64,000 nt of DNA. It comes from an uncultured Bacteroidota bacterium (lineage in GTDB: Bacteria > Bacteroidota > Bacteroidia > 2-12-FULL-35-15). The first letter of the stretch is position 1. Every line of letters starts with the position of its first letter. A program made the position numbers and the translations under genes. The stretch covers positions 62,001 through 126,000 of the forward strand of contig CAIYIS010000048.1 in assembly GCA_903926385.1 (NCBI GenBank), read 5' to 3'. A model generated the notes under the pieces. It did no database searches, was not told the DNA's origin, and saw nothing but the letters and a program-made list of their open reading frames with translations. Of this stretch, positions 39,220 through 48,896 are shown piece after piece.

Positions 39220-40119
39220 TTAATTGCCGATAATCTTTTGATATTTATTACTGTTTGTGGGATCTATTTCGTTTAAAGTAGCCACCATTTTGGCTTTTTC
39301 ATCAGGAAATCCTCCTGAAAAAATATTGATGATTTCTTCTGACTTGGCAATAAAAAATACTTGCAAACTAAATGAAAGAGGTTTTATTTCATGAATTTTT
39401 TTGAGGTTATCTATACTTTCGAGTATAGTAGCTCTTCCGGTTTCTTTATTATCCACCATCATGTCTAATCCTTTGCGGTGATAGTTATACAAACATTCGC
39501 GCAGAGGAATAAACGATGCATCCAGCATGTTATTTACTAACCAGTATCTGTTTTTAGTTCCGTCAAAAGCTTTCCATCCTTTATCTTCTGTGCTTTGAGC
39601 ATTGTTTACTACACTCAGTGCTTTTTGTAAATAAGCAGTACCACCATTCATCGAAAAAGTATCGTATTGCATACCAATGATGAAGTAAGCATAAAACCCA
39701 AGTACCGATGTAAGGTTAGTACTATAGGCGTTTTCAGAAAAATCGAGAGATTGATTTTCGATATAGGTAAAAGTAAATTCTTTGTCGTTATAATTAAATA
39801 AAGGCGAATTATAAGATGATTTATAAATAGGGCGGTTGGCCGCTACCTGTATACTAGCAGTGAATTTATCTGCTGACGGACGATCGGAAATGTTGATTAG
39901 AATATTGCATTCGATGCGCTCTTCTGCTTTAAACACTTCGCTGGTCCATTTGCGGTTATTCATAAATTCAAAAATAGCTGTTTTCAGCGTTTCGTAAATA
40001 TGCTTGTCCGAACCCTGTATCTGGTCGGAGTTAACCGTTACTTTACAGTTTAGTTCCTGAGCTAACGAGGCATTTACTAAGGCAATTAATACGAGTATTA
40101 AACTTATTTTGCGCACCAC
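39220..40119 (-). CDS. DUF4835 family secreted protein
   Basis: ELNCKVTVNSDQIQGSDKHIYETLKTAIFEFMNNRKWT; canonical position between recN and coaBC in Bacteroidota. Confidence 0.9.
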   Translation of the reverse strand: MVRKISLILVLIALVNASLAQELNCKVTVNSDQIQGSDKHIYETLKTAIFEFMNNRKWTSEVFKAEERIECNILINISDRPSADKFTASIQVAANRPIYKSSYNSPLFNYNDKEFTFTYIENQSLDFSENAYSTNLTSVLGFYAYFIIGMQYDTFSMNGGTAYLQKALSVVNNAQSTEDKGWKAFDGTKNRYWLVNNMLDASFIPLRECLYNYHRKGLDMMVDNKETGRATILESIDNLKKIHEIKPLSFSLQVFFIAKSEEIINIFSGGFPDEKAKMVATLNEIDPTNSNKYQKIIGN

Positions 40120-41331
40120 TTATGTTGTCTTTTTGGTTTTAGTTTTTATAATATAAGCCACTATATCTTTAGCCACTTCTTTCTTATTCTTTAATCCAAA
40201 AGTAGTAATTTTATTGTATTTATCAATTATAGAAATTTTATTTGTGTCTGTTTTAAAACCGGCACCTTTATCATTCAGCGAATTTAAAACAATAAAATCT
40301 AAATTTTTTCTTTTGATTTTACTTTTTGCATTTTCCACTTCATGCTCTGTTTCCAATGCAAATCCAATGAGCATTTGTTTTGCTTTTTTCAGTTTGCCTA
40401 GTTCGGCAAGGGTATCTTTGGTAGGAACCAATTCTATGCTTTTTGAAGCTGTGGTTTTCTTAATTTTCTGTGCAGCCACATCAGCAGGTTTGTAATCTGC
40501 CACAGCAGCCGAAAGGATGGCTATGTCGCAGGATTGAAAATGACGAACAGCATTCTGAAATAATTCTTCGGCTGTAGTGACATCTATTCTATTTATGTTT
40601 TTGTTAATCGTGTTTAAACTATTGGGACCACAGATAAGTGTTACATCTGCACCTTTATCGGCAAGTACTTCTGCAATGGCAAATCCCATTTTTCCGGAAG
40701 AATAATTACCTATAAAACGAACCGGGTCTATTGGTTCGTAAGTGGGGCCTGCCGTTACCATCACTTTTTTCCCGATTAGCGGAAGGTTATTAGAAAGTTC
40801 TTTTTTTAGAAAATCAACTATTTCTTCTGGCTCAGCCATACGTCCTTCTCCATAAAGGCCACTGGCCAGTTCACCGTTTCCTGGATTAATTATTTTATTT
40901 CCACGAGAAGCAAGCTTTTTCAGATTGTCTGTTGTTGCAGCATGCTTGTACATATCCAAATCCATGGCTGGTGCAAGATACACCTCACAACGAGCTGAAA
41001 GATAAACAGCAAGTAATAGATTATCGCAAATGCCGTTTGCCATTTTGGCTATTGTATTGGCCGATGCTGGAGCTATCACCAAAGCATCTGCCCATAAGCC
41101 AAGTTCCACATGATTATTCCATTCGCCCGAATCGGGTTTAGCAAAATCAAGAAGTACATGGTTTTTGGAAAGTGTGGAAAGGGTAAGTGGGGTGATGAAC
41201 TGTGTGGCTGCTGATGTCATCAGAACTTTGACATTTGCGCCTTCTTTAACAAGCTGGCGTATTAGCAATGCTGACTTGTAAGCAGCGATACTGCCTGTTA
41301 CACCAACAATGATATTTTTATTTCGCAGCAT
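40120..41331 (-). CDS. coaBC: Bifunctional phosphopantothenoylcysteine decarboxylase / phosphopantothenate--cysteine ligase
   Basis: NIIVGVTGSIAAYKSALLIRQLVKEGANVKVLMTSAA; VTAGPTYEPIDPVRFIGNYSSGKMGFAIAEVLADKGADVTLI; AAVADYKP. Confidence 0.97.
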   Translation of the reverse strand: MLRNKNIIVGVTGSIAAYKSALLIRQLVKEGANVKVLMTSAATQFITPLTLSTLSKNHVLLDFAKPDSGEWNNHVELGLWADALVIAPASANTIAKMANGICDNLLLAVYLSARCEVYLAPAMDLDMYKHAATTDNLKKLASRGNKIINPGNGELASGLYGEGRMAEPEEIVDFLKKELSNNLPLIGKKVMVTAGPTYEPIDPVRFIGNYSSGKMGFAIAEVLADKGADVTLICGPNSLNTINKNINRIDVTTAEELFQNAVRHFQSCDIAILSAAVADYKPADVAAQKIKKTTASKSIELVPTKDTLAELGKLKKAKQMLIGFALETEHEVENAKSKIKRKNLDFIVLNSLNDKGAGFKTDTNKISIIDKYNKITTFGLKNKKEVAKDIVAYIIKTKTKKTT

Positions 41332-41423
41332 CGTTAAAAAATTTAGGATTCAGAATTAAAGATGAATGCAATTGGTTTTACTCTTCTTTAATCCTGAATC
41401 CAGAATCAAATAATCCGAAATTC

Positions 41424-41753
41424 TTATTTTTGTCCTTCTGTAGAAGGGTTACGAGAATAGATTTTGTTTTCGTAAAATTCCTGAATAGCAATAAGCGATG
41501 GTTTTGGCATACGCTCATAGAATTTAGAAATTTCAATTTGTTCACGGTTTTCAAAAATCTCTTCTAAATTGTCTGTTGTAGAAGCAAATTCAGCCAGCTT
41601 GTTAGTCAACTCTTCTTTTATTTCAGAACTGATTTGGTTGGCACGTTTAGATATGATAGCAATACTTTCGTAAATGTTACCTGTTTTGCCATCCAGATTT
41701 CTTAAATCTCTTGTAGTGGTTGTTAAATCGGCTGTTGTTTTTTTGTAATCCAT
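41424..41753 (-). CDS. rpoZ: DNA-directed RNA polymerase omega subunit (Bacteroidetes type)
   Basis: TRDLRNLDGKTGNIYESIAIISKRANQISSEIKEELTNKLAEF; canonical neighbourhood. Confidence 0.9.
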   Translation of the reverse strand: MDYKKTTADLTTTTRDLRNLDGKTGNIYESIAIISKRANQISSEIKEELTNKLAEFASTTDNLEEIFENREQIEISKFYERMPKPSLIAIQEFYENKIYSRNPSTEGQK

Positions 41754-41808
41754 TATTGTATTTATTATTAATTATTAGTGATTCTGTTTTATTTTTTCCC
41801 TAACCTTA

Positions 41809-42693
41809 TTACGATTGAGGTTTGTTAAACTTTTCAAGGCTTTTCAGAGCACTTGTGTAAACCGTTTCGGCTTCTTTTAAATAAGTACTTTTTGGAAATG
41901 TATCCACAAATTTTAAATAGGCATCGCAGGCAGCTTTAAAACGTTCCTGTTTTTTCGATTCAATACTGTTTAGCGCAAGCAAGTAATACGATTTGATGAT
42001 TTTATAATGTACTTCTTCTGTATGTTTTGTCTCCGGAAAATCTTTTGAATAGTTTCCCATGGCTGTAATAGCTGCTTTATAATCACCCATGTTGTAATAC
42101 AAGACAGCATTTTCGTATGTTTTACGTTCCAGCTTACCTCTTAGTTTATCCAGCAAATCATTGCACTGAGCAATACGAGTGCTTTTAGGATATTGATTGG
42201 TGAATCGTTGAAACTCTTTAATAGCAAGCTTAGTGTCTATCTGATCCAGGCTATACTCAGGCGAATTGATATAAAAACAATAAGCATTCATAAAAGCACA
42301 TTCTTCGGTATGCACACTGTTGGGATAGTTCTTAGCGAAGTTACGAAACTGATATCCGGCCAAAATATAATCTTCTAAATTATAGTTACAGTAAGCATAA
42401 TAATAATGCACTTCTTCCCCTTTTTCGGTACCTCTGTACACACTCATCAACTCTTCGAAAAGGGTTAAAGCTTTGGTATAATCTTCGTCTTTAAAGTACT
42501 TAACAGCAGCTGTATATTTAGCTTCCATATCCGAACTTTTTACCAACTTGTTAAACTTACCAAGTGTTATATCAAAACGCTTGTGTTTCCCACCGGTACT
42601 AGTAGATTCGTACACCTTTTCCTGACGATGACACGACAGTAAAGTGAATGTTGCCATCACCAATAATGATATGTAAATTATTTTTTTCTGCAT
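41809..42693 (-). CDS. bamD: Outer membrane assembly lipoprotein BamD (start at MQKKIIYISLL)
   Basis: Lipobox FTLLSC; TPR layout YTAAVKYFKDEDYTKALTLFEELMSVYRGTEKGEEVHYYYAYCNYN. Confidence 0.92.
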   Translation of the reverse strand: MQKKIIYISLLVMATFTLLSCHRQEKVYESTSTGGKHKRFDITLGKFNKLVKSSDMEAKYTAAVKYFKDEDYTKALTLFEELMSVYRGTEKGEEVHYYYAYCNYNLEDYILAGYQFRNFAKNYPNSVHTEECAFMNAYCFYINSPEYSLDQIDTKLAIKEFQRFTNQYPKSTRIAQCNDLLDKLRGKLERKTYENAVLYYNMGDYKAAITAMGNYSKDFPETKHTEEVHYKIIKSYYLLALNSIESKKQERFKAACDAYLKFVDTFPKSTYLKEAETVYTSALKSLEKFNKPQS

Positions 42694-42703
42694 AAAACGG
42701 GTG

Positions 42704-42711
42704 CAAAGATA
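42704..42711 (-). promoter_or_regulatory. -7 box TATCTTTG for bamD
   Basis: Minus strand TATCTTTGCACCCG about 10 nt before the bamD ATG. Confidence 0.6.
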
Positions 42712-42773
42712 AGTTTTTTGGTTGAAATACAACACAGTTTATTATTTTATTGAATTTTACAAAGAAATTTATT

Positions 42774-42801
42774 GACAATAAGCTACAATAGATTAATTTT
42801 G
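42774..42801 (+). promoter_or_regulatory. Promoter: TTG - N17 - TAATTTTG
   Basis: TTG at 42774-42776 and TAATTTTGCG at 42794, upstream of the PLP enzyme ATG at 42838. Confidence 0.55.
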
Positions 42802-42837
42802 CGCCTCAACTTTATAAAAAAGCTATTACAACGTATT

Positions 42838-44082
42838 ATGAAAGATTTATTTGAAAAGATTAAAGAAAACCGTGGTCCGATAGGGATGCATGCCAAAGAA
42901 TCGCATGGTTATTTCACATTTCCAAAACTCGAAGGGGATATCGCCCCTCGCATGATTTTCAGAGGAAAGTCGAGATTAAACTGGAGTTTGAATAATTATC
43001 TGGGATTGGCCAATCATCCCGAAGTGAGAAAAGCCGATGCCGATGCAGCTGCACAGTTTGGTTTTGCTCAGCCTATGGGTGCTCGTATGATGAGTGGTAA
43101 CACCGATTATCACGAACAACTGGAGCGCGAACTTTCAGCTTTTGTGGGTAAAGAAAGTACTATTCTTTGTAATTTTGGTTATCAGGCTATGGTGTCTGCT
43201 ATCGACTGCCTGGTGGATAGACGTGATGTTATAGTTTACGATGCCGAAGCTCATGCTTGTATTTTGGATGGGGTTCGTTTGCACATGGGTAAACGTTATG
43301 TTTACAAACACAACGATATTGAAGATTGCGAAAAACAATTGCAACGTGCCACCAAACTGGCCGAAGAACAAAATGGTTCTATACTGGTTATTACCGAAGG
43401 TGTTTTCGGAATGAGCGGACGTCAGGGAAGATTGAAAGAAATAGTAGAATTAAAGAAAAAATACAAGTTTCGTTTGTTTGTTGACGATGCACATGGTATC
43501 GGAACAATGGGAGCTACAGGAGGAGGAACAGGGCAGGAGCAAGGTTGTCAGGATGGAATAGATATTTATTTCGGAACGTTTGCCAAATCGTTTGCCTTGA
43601 TAGGTGGTTTTATTTCGTGCGAAGAACATATTATAGAATATTTGCGTTACAATATGCGTTCTCAGATTTTCGCTAAATCATTGCCTACTCCGCTTGTTAT
43701 TGGAGCACTTAAGCGTATTGAGTTGATGCGTAATCATCCGGAATACAAAGCTAAATTGTGGGAAATTACTCATGCTTTACAAAACGGATTGCGTTCAGCC
43801 GGTTTTGAAATAGGACTTACCAATTCTCCGGTAACGCCTGTATTTATGAATGGTTCGATACCCGAAGCAACTAATCTTATTCTCGACCTGCGCGAAAATT
43901 TCAATATTTTCTGCTCTATGGTGGTTTATCCGGTGGTGCCAAAAGGTGTTATCATACTTCGTATTATCCCTACAGCAGTGCATACAATGGATGATGTTAA
44001 TTACACTATCGATGCATTCTCTAAAATTGTTGGCAAATTAAAAAGCGGTCAGTATATGTCCGAAAAAATTGCAGCATTTTAA
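42838..44082 (+). CDS. Serine palmitoyltransferase-like alpha-oxoamine synthase (PLP-dependent)
   Basis: NWSLNNYLGLANHPEV, MGARMMSGNTDYHEQLE, VDDAHGIGTMG, GTFAKSFALIGGFIS (PLP Lys). Confidence 0.9.
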   Translation: MKDLFEKIKENRGPIGMHAKESHGYFTFPKLEGDIAPRMIFRGKSRLNWSLNNYLGLANHPEVRKADADAAAQFGFAQPMGARMMSGNTDYHEQLERELSAFVGKESTILCNFGYQAMVSAIDCLVDRRDVIVYDAEAHACILDGVRLHMGKRYVYKHNDIEDCEKQLQRATKLAEEQNGSILVITEGVFGMSGRQGRLKEIVELKKKYKFRLFVDDAHGIGTMGATGGGTGQEQGCQDGIDIYFGTFAKSFALIGGFISCEEHIIEYLRYNMRSQIFAKSLPTPLVIGALKRIELMRNHPEYKAKLWEITHALQNGLRSAGFEIGLTNSPVTPVFMNGSIPEATNLILDLRENFNIFCSMVVYPVVPKGVIILRIIPTAVHTMDDVNYTIDAFSKIVGKLKSGQYMSEKIAAF

Positions 44083-44097
44083 TTAATAAAATAAGTA

Positions 44098-44226
44098 ATG
44101 AATACCCGAATAATAATAGTGGCAATCGTGTTTACGGTTGCCTCTTTTTGTTCCTGCGCCAGCGGCAAAAAAGATTGTCAGGGACACCGCCACCACGTTA
44201 AAACCGATATGGGAGGCTATTTGTAG
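44098..44226 (+). CDS. 42-aa small lipoprotein
   Basis: MNTRIIIVAIVFTVASFCSCASGKKDCQGHRHHVKTDMGGYL*; lipobox; starts 13 nt after the preceding stop codon. Missed by the ORF track. Confidence 0.65.
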   Translation: MNTRIIIVAIVFTVASFCSCASGKKDCQGHRHHVKTDMGGYL

Positions 44227-44250
44227 TTTACAAAAGTAAATGCGGCTATT

Positions 44251-44424
44251 TCACTTCTCCGAATTGCTCTTTTCCCCTTTTGTGTATCCTAGCGCTTCAC
44301 TAAATTTAGGATGATTATCCAACCATATTTTTAATTCTTGCAAGTTTTTGAAATCATTACTTCCTCTTCTGTGGTTGGTTACATAGTGTATTTGTAGTCC
44401 TATTGTTTTTACTTCTTCTTCCAT
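44251..44424 (-). CDS. 57-aa hypothetical microprotein
   Basis: MEEEVKTIGLQIHYVTNHRRGSNDFKNLQELKIWLDNHPKFSEALGYTKGEKSNSEK*; coding-like composition. Confidence 0.45.
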   Translation of the reverse strand: MEEEVKTIGLQIHYVTNHRRGSNDFKNLQELKIWLDNHPKFSEALGYTKGEKSNSEK

Positions 44425-44695
44425 AGTTTCTGATTTTTTTTACAAAATTACATTTTAATAAAACAGTATTCTGCCAAGTAATTTAGCAAAATCAAAATTG
44501 CTGATATTTTTTATTAAAGAATAAATACAAAGCGGCAATCCTTTTTTCTCTAATTGTTCTCTATCCTTCTTGTCAATTATTTCAATTCGTCCTCGCTGCC
44601 TGAAAACTTCCTTTTTCGTCTACTTTTCTGTAGTTAATTTCCTTATTTCCTTATTTCTCATCACCAATTTCTGATTCTTTATAGATAATTAGCTG

Positions 44696-44842
44696 TTGAC
44701 CTCCTATGATAACCACTAGCACTTCAGTACATACTGCTGACCCGCCAGTGCGCACTACCGACTCTCCAGTAAGTACTGCTGACTCTCTAGTACGTATTGC
44801 TGACCCTCTTTTTCGGATTTCTAACCGTTGCACATGTGCTTC
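44696..44842. repeat. 21-bp tandem array 4 (5-7 degenerate units)
   Basis: TAGCACTTCAGTACATACTGC / TGACCCGCCAGTGCGCACTAC / CGACTCTCCAGTAAGTACTGC / TGACTCTCTAGTACGTATTGC at 21-bp steps. Confidence 0.85.
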
Positions 44843-44936
44843 CTAAATGTTTTTACATCTTATTTTATAAGTATATACTTTAATTGTCCATCTTTGATGC
44901 AAAGTAGGGGAAGAGTTTTTCGGGAAGGATGTGAAT

Positions 44937-45020
44937 CTTGGATTACCGTTCGCCTTTCTTGGATTACCGTCCTCCTTTCTTGGATTACCGTCTTCCTTTC
45001 CAAGATTAGCGTCCTCCCCG
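44937..45020. repeat. 21-bp tandem array 5 (4 units)
   Basis: CTTGGATTACCGTCCTCCTTT x3 with small changes, then CCAAGATTAGCGTCCTCCCCG. Confidence 0.93.
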
Positions 45021-45079
45021 ATTTTTTCGGAAACCCGAAACTTTGAACTTTAAACTTTATGCAATGAAGTAAATTTAAT

Positions 45080-45087
45080 TAGATTTG
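45080..45087 (+). promoter_or_regulatory. -7 box TAGATTTG
   Basis: TAGATTTGCGG upstream of the ATG at 45106. Confidence 0.55.
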
Positions 45088-45105
45088 CGGTCGAAATAAA
45101 AAAGA

Positions 45106-45873
45106 ATGAAAAAAGAGCAGGAAGGAGTTTATAGTTTGCCGGTGTTGTTGTATCATCGGGTGGTTAATAAAGAAATGCCTCGCGGAAACCATAAGATACA
45201 TGTATGGGAAAAGGATTTTGATGCGCAGATGAATTACCTGAAAACGGAAGGTTTCGAAACCATAACGTTTGCCCAATTGCACGATAATCCGAAAATGGAT
45301 TTGAACAAAAAAGTGATTATAACGTTTGATGACGGGTATGAGGATAATTACACGCTGATGTTTCCGATACTTAAAAAATATGGTTTTAAGGCGGTGATTT
45401 ATTTGGTAACTCATGCCGACCATAATGCCTGGGGTGTGAAAGAAGGGGAGCCTAAACTAAAGATGATGACCGAAAGTATGAAAGAGGCCATGAGCCGATA
45501 TGGGATAGAAATGGGAGGGCATACACGGTCGCATGTGGATTTGAGCAAATGCACCGAAAAGGAGAGAAGAGAAGAGATAAAAGGATGCCGGGAGGATGTG
45601 GAAAGACTGACAGGGAAAAAGGCACTTAGTTTTGCTTATCCGTTTGGAGGAATAAACGAAGAGGTTAAAAAAGCTACGCGTGATGCGGGTTTTTTGTATG
45701 CCGTAAGCACCAGCACAGGGCCTAAAGAGTTTGGTGCAGATATGTTTCAGATAAGACGCATAGAGGTTACTCCGCGAACTACATTGAGAAGTTTTAAAAA
45801 TAAAGTGAGTGGTTTTTATTTTTATCCAACTACTTTTTTACAAAAATTGCTTTCGAGTAAACAAGCTAAGTAA
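45106..45873 (+). CDS. Polysaccharide deacetylase family protein
   Basis: LPVLLYHRVV; VIITFDDGYEDNY; GGHTRSHVDLSKC; FAYPFGGINEEV. Confidence 0.95.
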   Translation: MKKEQEGVYSLPVLLYHRVVNKEMPRGNHKIHVWEKDFDAQMNYLKTEGFETITFAQLHDNPKMDLNKKVIITFDDGYEDNYTLMFPILKKYGFKAVIYLVTHADHNAWGVKEGEPKLKMMTESMKEAMSRYGIEMGGHTRSHVDLSKCTEKERREEIKGCREDVERLTGKKALSFAYPFGGINEEVKKATRDAGFLYAVSTSTGPKEFGADMFQIRRIEVTPRTTLRSFKNKVSGFYFYPTTFLQKLLSSKQAK

Positions 45874-46007
45874 GGAGGGAAGAGGCGCAAATAGATACCA
45901 TATTAGATAAATTGAAAACCAGAAATAAATAAACAATAGACTTCACAAAACTGTTCTCTCCCTTTTGGAGAGAGGGCAGGGGTGAGGCTATAACAACTAA
46001 AAACTAA

Positions 46008-46889
46008 ATGAAAGTATCGGGATTTTCGTTTATAAAAAACGCATTAAAATTTGATTACCCTGTTATAGAAGCCATCACTTCTATATTACCGGTATGCGAT
46101 GAGTTTGTGGTGGCTGTGGGCAAGTCGGATGACGACACACTGAATTATATAAAGTCTATTAATTCGCCCAAGTTGCGCATTATCGAAACTGTTTGGGACG
46201 AAACGCTGAGAGAAGGAGGAAGGGTGTTGTCGGACGAAACGAATAAGGCTTTCAGAGCTATTTCGGCCGATACAGACTGGTGTTTTTATATTCAGGGAGA
46301 TGAAGTAATTCACGAAAAATACCTTGATAATATAAAACAAGCCATGATAAAGTATAAGGACGACAAAGATGTGGATGGTTTGTTGTTTGAGCATATTAAT
46401 TTTTATGGTTCGTACGATTACGTGGCCGATTCGCGCAACTGGAACAAAAAGGAAATTAGGGTAATAAAAAATAATCCCGATTTTTATTCTTACAAAGATG
46501 CCATGAGTTTTAGAAAAGGCAAGGATGTAAAGCTAGATGTGGTGTTTGTGGATGCCTGTATTTATCACTACGGATGGGTGAAACAACCGGAAGCTATGCA
46601 GAAAAAACAACTGGAGTTTCATAAGCTATGGCACGATGATAAATGGGTGGAAGAAAATATTCCAAAGGTAGACGAGTTCGATTATTCTCAGATAGACTCG
46701 GTGGCCAAATTTAAGGGCACACATCCCAAAGTGATGGAACAACGACTGAAACGCCTTAACTGGACTTTTTCGTTCGACCCTACAAAAGGGAAAAAGCAAA
46801 GTTTGCGCAAACGCATTTTGAATTATATTTATCAAAACACAGGTGTGCACATTGGAGAGTTTAAAAATTACAATTTGATAAAAAAATAA
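46008..46889 (+). CDS. Glycosyltransferase family 2-like protein
   Basis: SGFSFIKNALKFDYPVIEAITSILPVCDEFVVAVGKSDDDT...WCFYIQGDEVIHE. Confidence 0.85.
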   Translation: MKVSGFSFIKNALKFDYPVIEAITSILPVCDEFVVAVGKSDDDTLNYIKSINSPKLRIIETVWDETLREGGRVLSDETNKAFRAISADTDWCFYIQGDEVIHEKYLDNIKQAMIKYKDDKDVDGLLFEHINFYGSYDYVADSRNWNKKEIRVIKNNPDFYSYKDAMSFRKGKDVKLDVVFVDACIYHYGWVKQPEAMQKKQLEFHKLWHDDKWVEENIPKVDEFDYSQIDSVAKFKGTHPKVMEQRLKRLNWTFSFDPTKGKKQSLRKRILNYIYQNTGVHIGEFKNYNLIKK

Positions 46890-46941
46890 GTGAGGAATAA
46901 GTAATAAACTTATTCCATTAAGATATCTAAAAAATTGACAC

Positions 46942-47310
46942 ATGTTACTCAACGACTTTTTTAAAATTACCAATATAGAAAGTGGAGAAAAATATACGGT
47001 AAGCATTGAAATGAATGCCGCACATAAAATATACAACGGCCACTTTCCGGGAAATCCGATAGCTCCGGGAGTATGTTTAACTCAGATGGTAAAAGAAACG
47101 GTGGAGCGCATTACCGGTAAACAACTGACCATGGTAACGGGAGATAATATAAAATTTGTGGCTGTTCTTAATCCGGTTACCAACCCTCAGGTTGTAATGT
47201 CTCTGGTTATTAAAACCAAAGAAAATGGCCACCTTCATGCCGACAGTACGATAGGAGCAGAGGGTGTTAATTTCTTTTCGTTTAAAGGGAGTTTTAAGGA
47301 GAACGGATAA
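46942..47310 (+). CDS. 3-hydroxyacyl-ACP dehydratase-like hotdog protein
   Basis: HKIYNGHFPGNPIAPGVCLTQMVKE motif. Confidence 0.85.
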   Translation: MLLNDFFKITNIESGEKYTVSIEMNAAHKIYNGHFPGNPIAPGVCLTQMVKETVERITGKQLTMVTGDNIKFVAVLNPVTNPQVVMSLVIKTKENGHLHADSTIGAEGVNFFSFKGSFKENG

Positions 47311-47393
47311 ATTTTTAATTTATTCAGTATTTTTGGCGCAAAAATTGTTAGGAAGGCGGGTTAACTCGTAAAAAAATTAATAAAATAATATTT

Positions 47394-48836
47394 ATGAATT
47401 CAGTATTTACTAAAACATTCATCACATTTACAATGTTCTCATCGGCCATTGCGATGGCAGGCAATACAGATGGGTATACCATTAAAATTACCGCCAAAGG
47501 ATTGAAAGAAGGCGATAAGTGTCTTTTAGCAAATTATTATGGCGATAAACAATACATCAAAGATTCGGTAAAAGTGGACGCCAAAGGTGTGGCCATTTTT
47601 AAGGGAATAGAAAAACTTCCGGAAGGAATTTATCTCTTTGTTCCGCCCAACAAAAACAAGTATTTTGATTTTGTAATGGATGCCAATCAGAATTTTTCGT
47701 TAGAAACCGATACTCTTGATTTTATCAAGAACATGAAGCCAAAAGGTTCGGAAGAAAATAAGTTCTTTTACGACTATCAGAATTACATGTCGGGTATGCA
47801 AAAAAAGGTGGAGCCTTTGCACAACAAAATGACATCATTTAAAAAAGGTGATGATTCGATAAAAATTTATCAGGATAAATTGGTAGCCATCGACAGTGAT
47901 GTTAAAAACTACAAATTGAGTTTTATCAAAAACAATCCAAAGTCGTTTGTTGCAAAACTATTTAAAGCAATGGAAGAAACCGAAATTCCTGAAGCACCAA
48001 TCTTATCAAACGGACGTAAAGACTCTACATTTGCGTATCGCTATTTCAAAACACATTTCTGGGATAACTTCGATTTTAGTGACGACCGCCTGTTGCGTAC
48101 TCCTATTTTCGGGAACAAAATGAAACAATACATGGAGAAATTAACTCCACAAACACCTGATTCTATTAATATTTCTTGTGATTATTTGGTAACAAAAGCA
48201 AGAGCCAACAAAGAAGTGTTTAAATATGTGGTGTATTGGCTAACCTATACCTACGAAGATTCGAAAATAATGGGCTTTGATGCTGTATTCTATCACATGG
48301 TGGTAAAATACCTTAAAGAATCGGATTGGGTAGATTCTACACATCGTTATAAAATGAATGATAGGATCAATACCATTGGGCCACTTTTGTTGGGCAAAAA
48401 AGCACCGGGGATAAATATGCCAGATTCGTTAGGGAAAAGCATGTCGCTGTATGATGTAAAAGCAAAATACACGGTGGTTATTTTCTGGGATCATGGTTGT
48501 TCTCACTGCAAAAAAGAAGTTCCTAAACTAGTGGATATTTATAATTCTAAACTTAAGGCTAAAGGAGTGGAAGTATACGCTGTGGAAACAGAGGATAAGC
48601 CCGAAGAATGGCGAAAGTTTATGCGAGAAAATAAAATGCATTGGATAAATGTTCATCAGCCTGACGAATACAGCCGAGCTGTGACCAAGAAGATTTATGA
48701 CATTTACAGTACTCCTGTTATCTATTTATTGGATGAAAATAAGATAATAAAAGCAAAACGAATAGACAGCGATCAGTTGGATGGATTTATTGATATGCTG
48801 GAAAAAGAAAAGGAAAAAGATAAAAATAAAAAGTAA
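47394..48836 (+). CDS. TlpA-like thioredoxin-fold protein with N-terminal DUF4369-like region
   Basis: GKKAPGINMPDSLGKSMSLYDVKAKYTVVIFWDHGCSHCKKEVPKLVDIY. Confidence 0.88.
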   Translation: MNSVFTKTFITFTMFSSAIAMAGNTDGYTIKITAKGLKEGDKCLLANYYGDKQYIKDSVKVDAKGVAIFKGIEKLPEGIYLFVPPNKNKYFDFVMDANQNFSLETDTLDFIKNMKPKGSEENKFFYDYQNYMSGMQKKVEPLHNKMTSFKKGDDSIKIYQDKLVAIDSDVKNYKLSFIKNNPKSFVAKLFKAMEETEIPEAPILSNGRKDSTFAYRYFKTHFWDNFDFSDDRLLRTPIFGNKMKQYMEKLTPQTPDSINISCDYLVTKARANKEVFKYVVYWLTYTYEDSKIMGFDAVFYHMVVKYLKESDWVDSTHRYKMNDRINTIGPLLLGKKAPGINMPDSLGKSMSLYDVKAKYTVVIFWDHGCSHCKKEVPKLVDIYNSKLKAKGVEVYAVETEDKPEEWRKFMRENKMHWINVHQPDEYSRAVTKKIYDIYSTPVIYLLDENKIIKAKRIDSDQLDGFIDMLEKEKEKDKNKK

Positions 48837-48856
48837 GGTTTGTGAAGTGTTAGTAC

Positions 48857-48892
48857 AAAAATGCCGGAGTTGATTATCAACTCCGGCATTTT
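48857..48892. terminator. Bidirectional terminator
   Basis: AAATGCCGGAGTTGAT-TATCAACTCCGGCATTTT. Confidence 0.88.
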
Positions 48893-48896
48893 AATT

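Noticed and set aside
46942-47310. Part of a flexirubin/aryl polyene cluster
   Set aside because: Only a dehydratase, a glycosyltransferase and a deacetylase are present; no ketosynthases or other cluster hallmarks.
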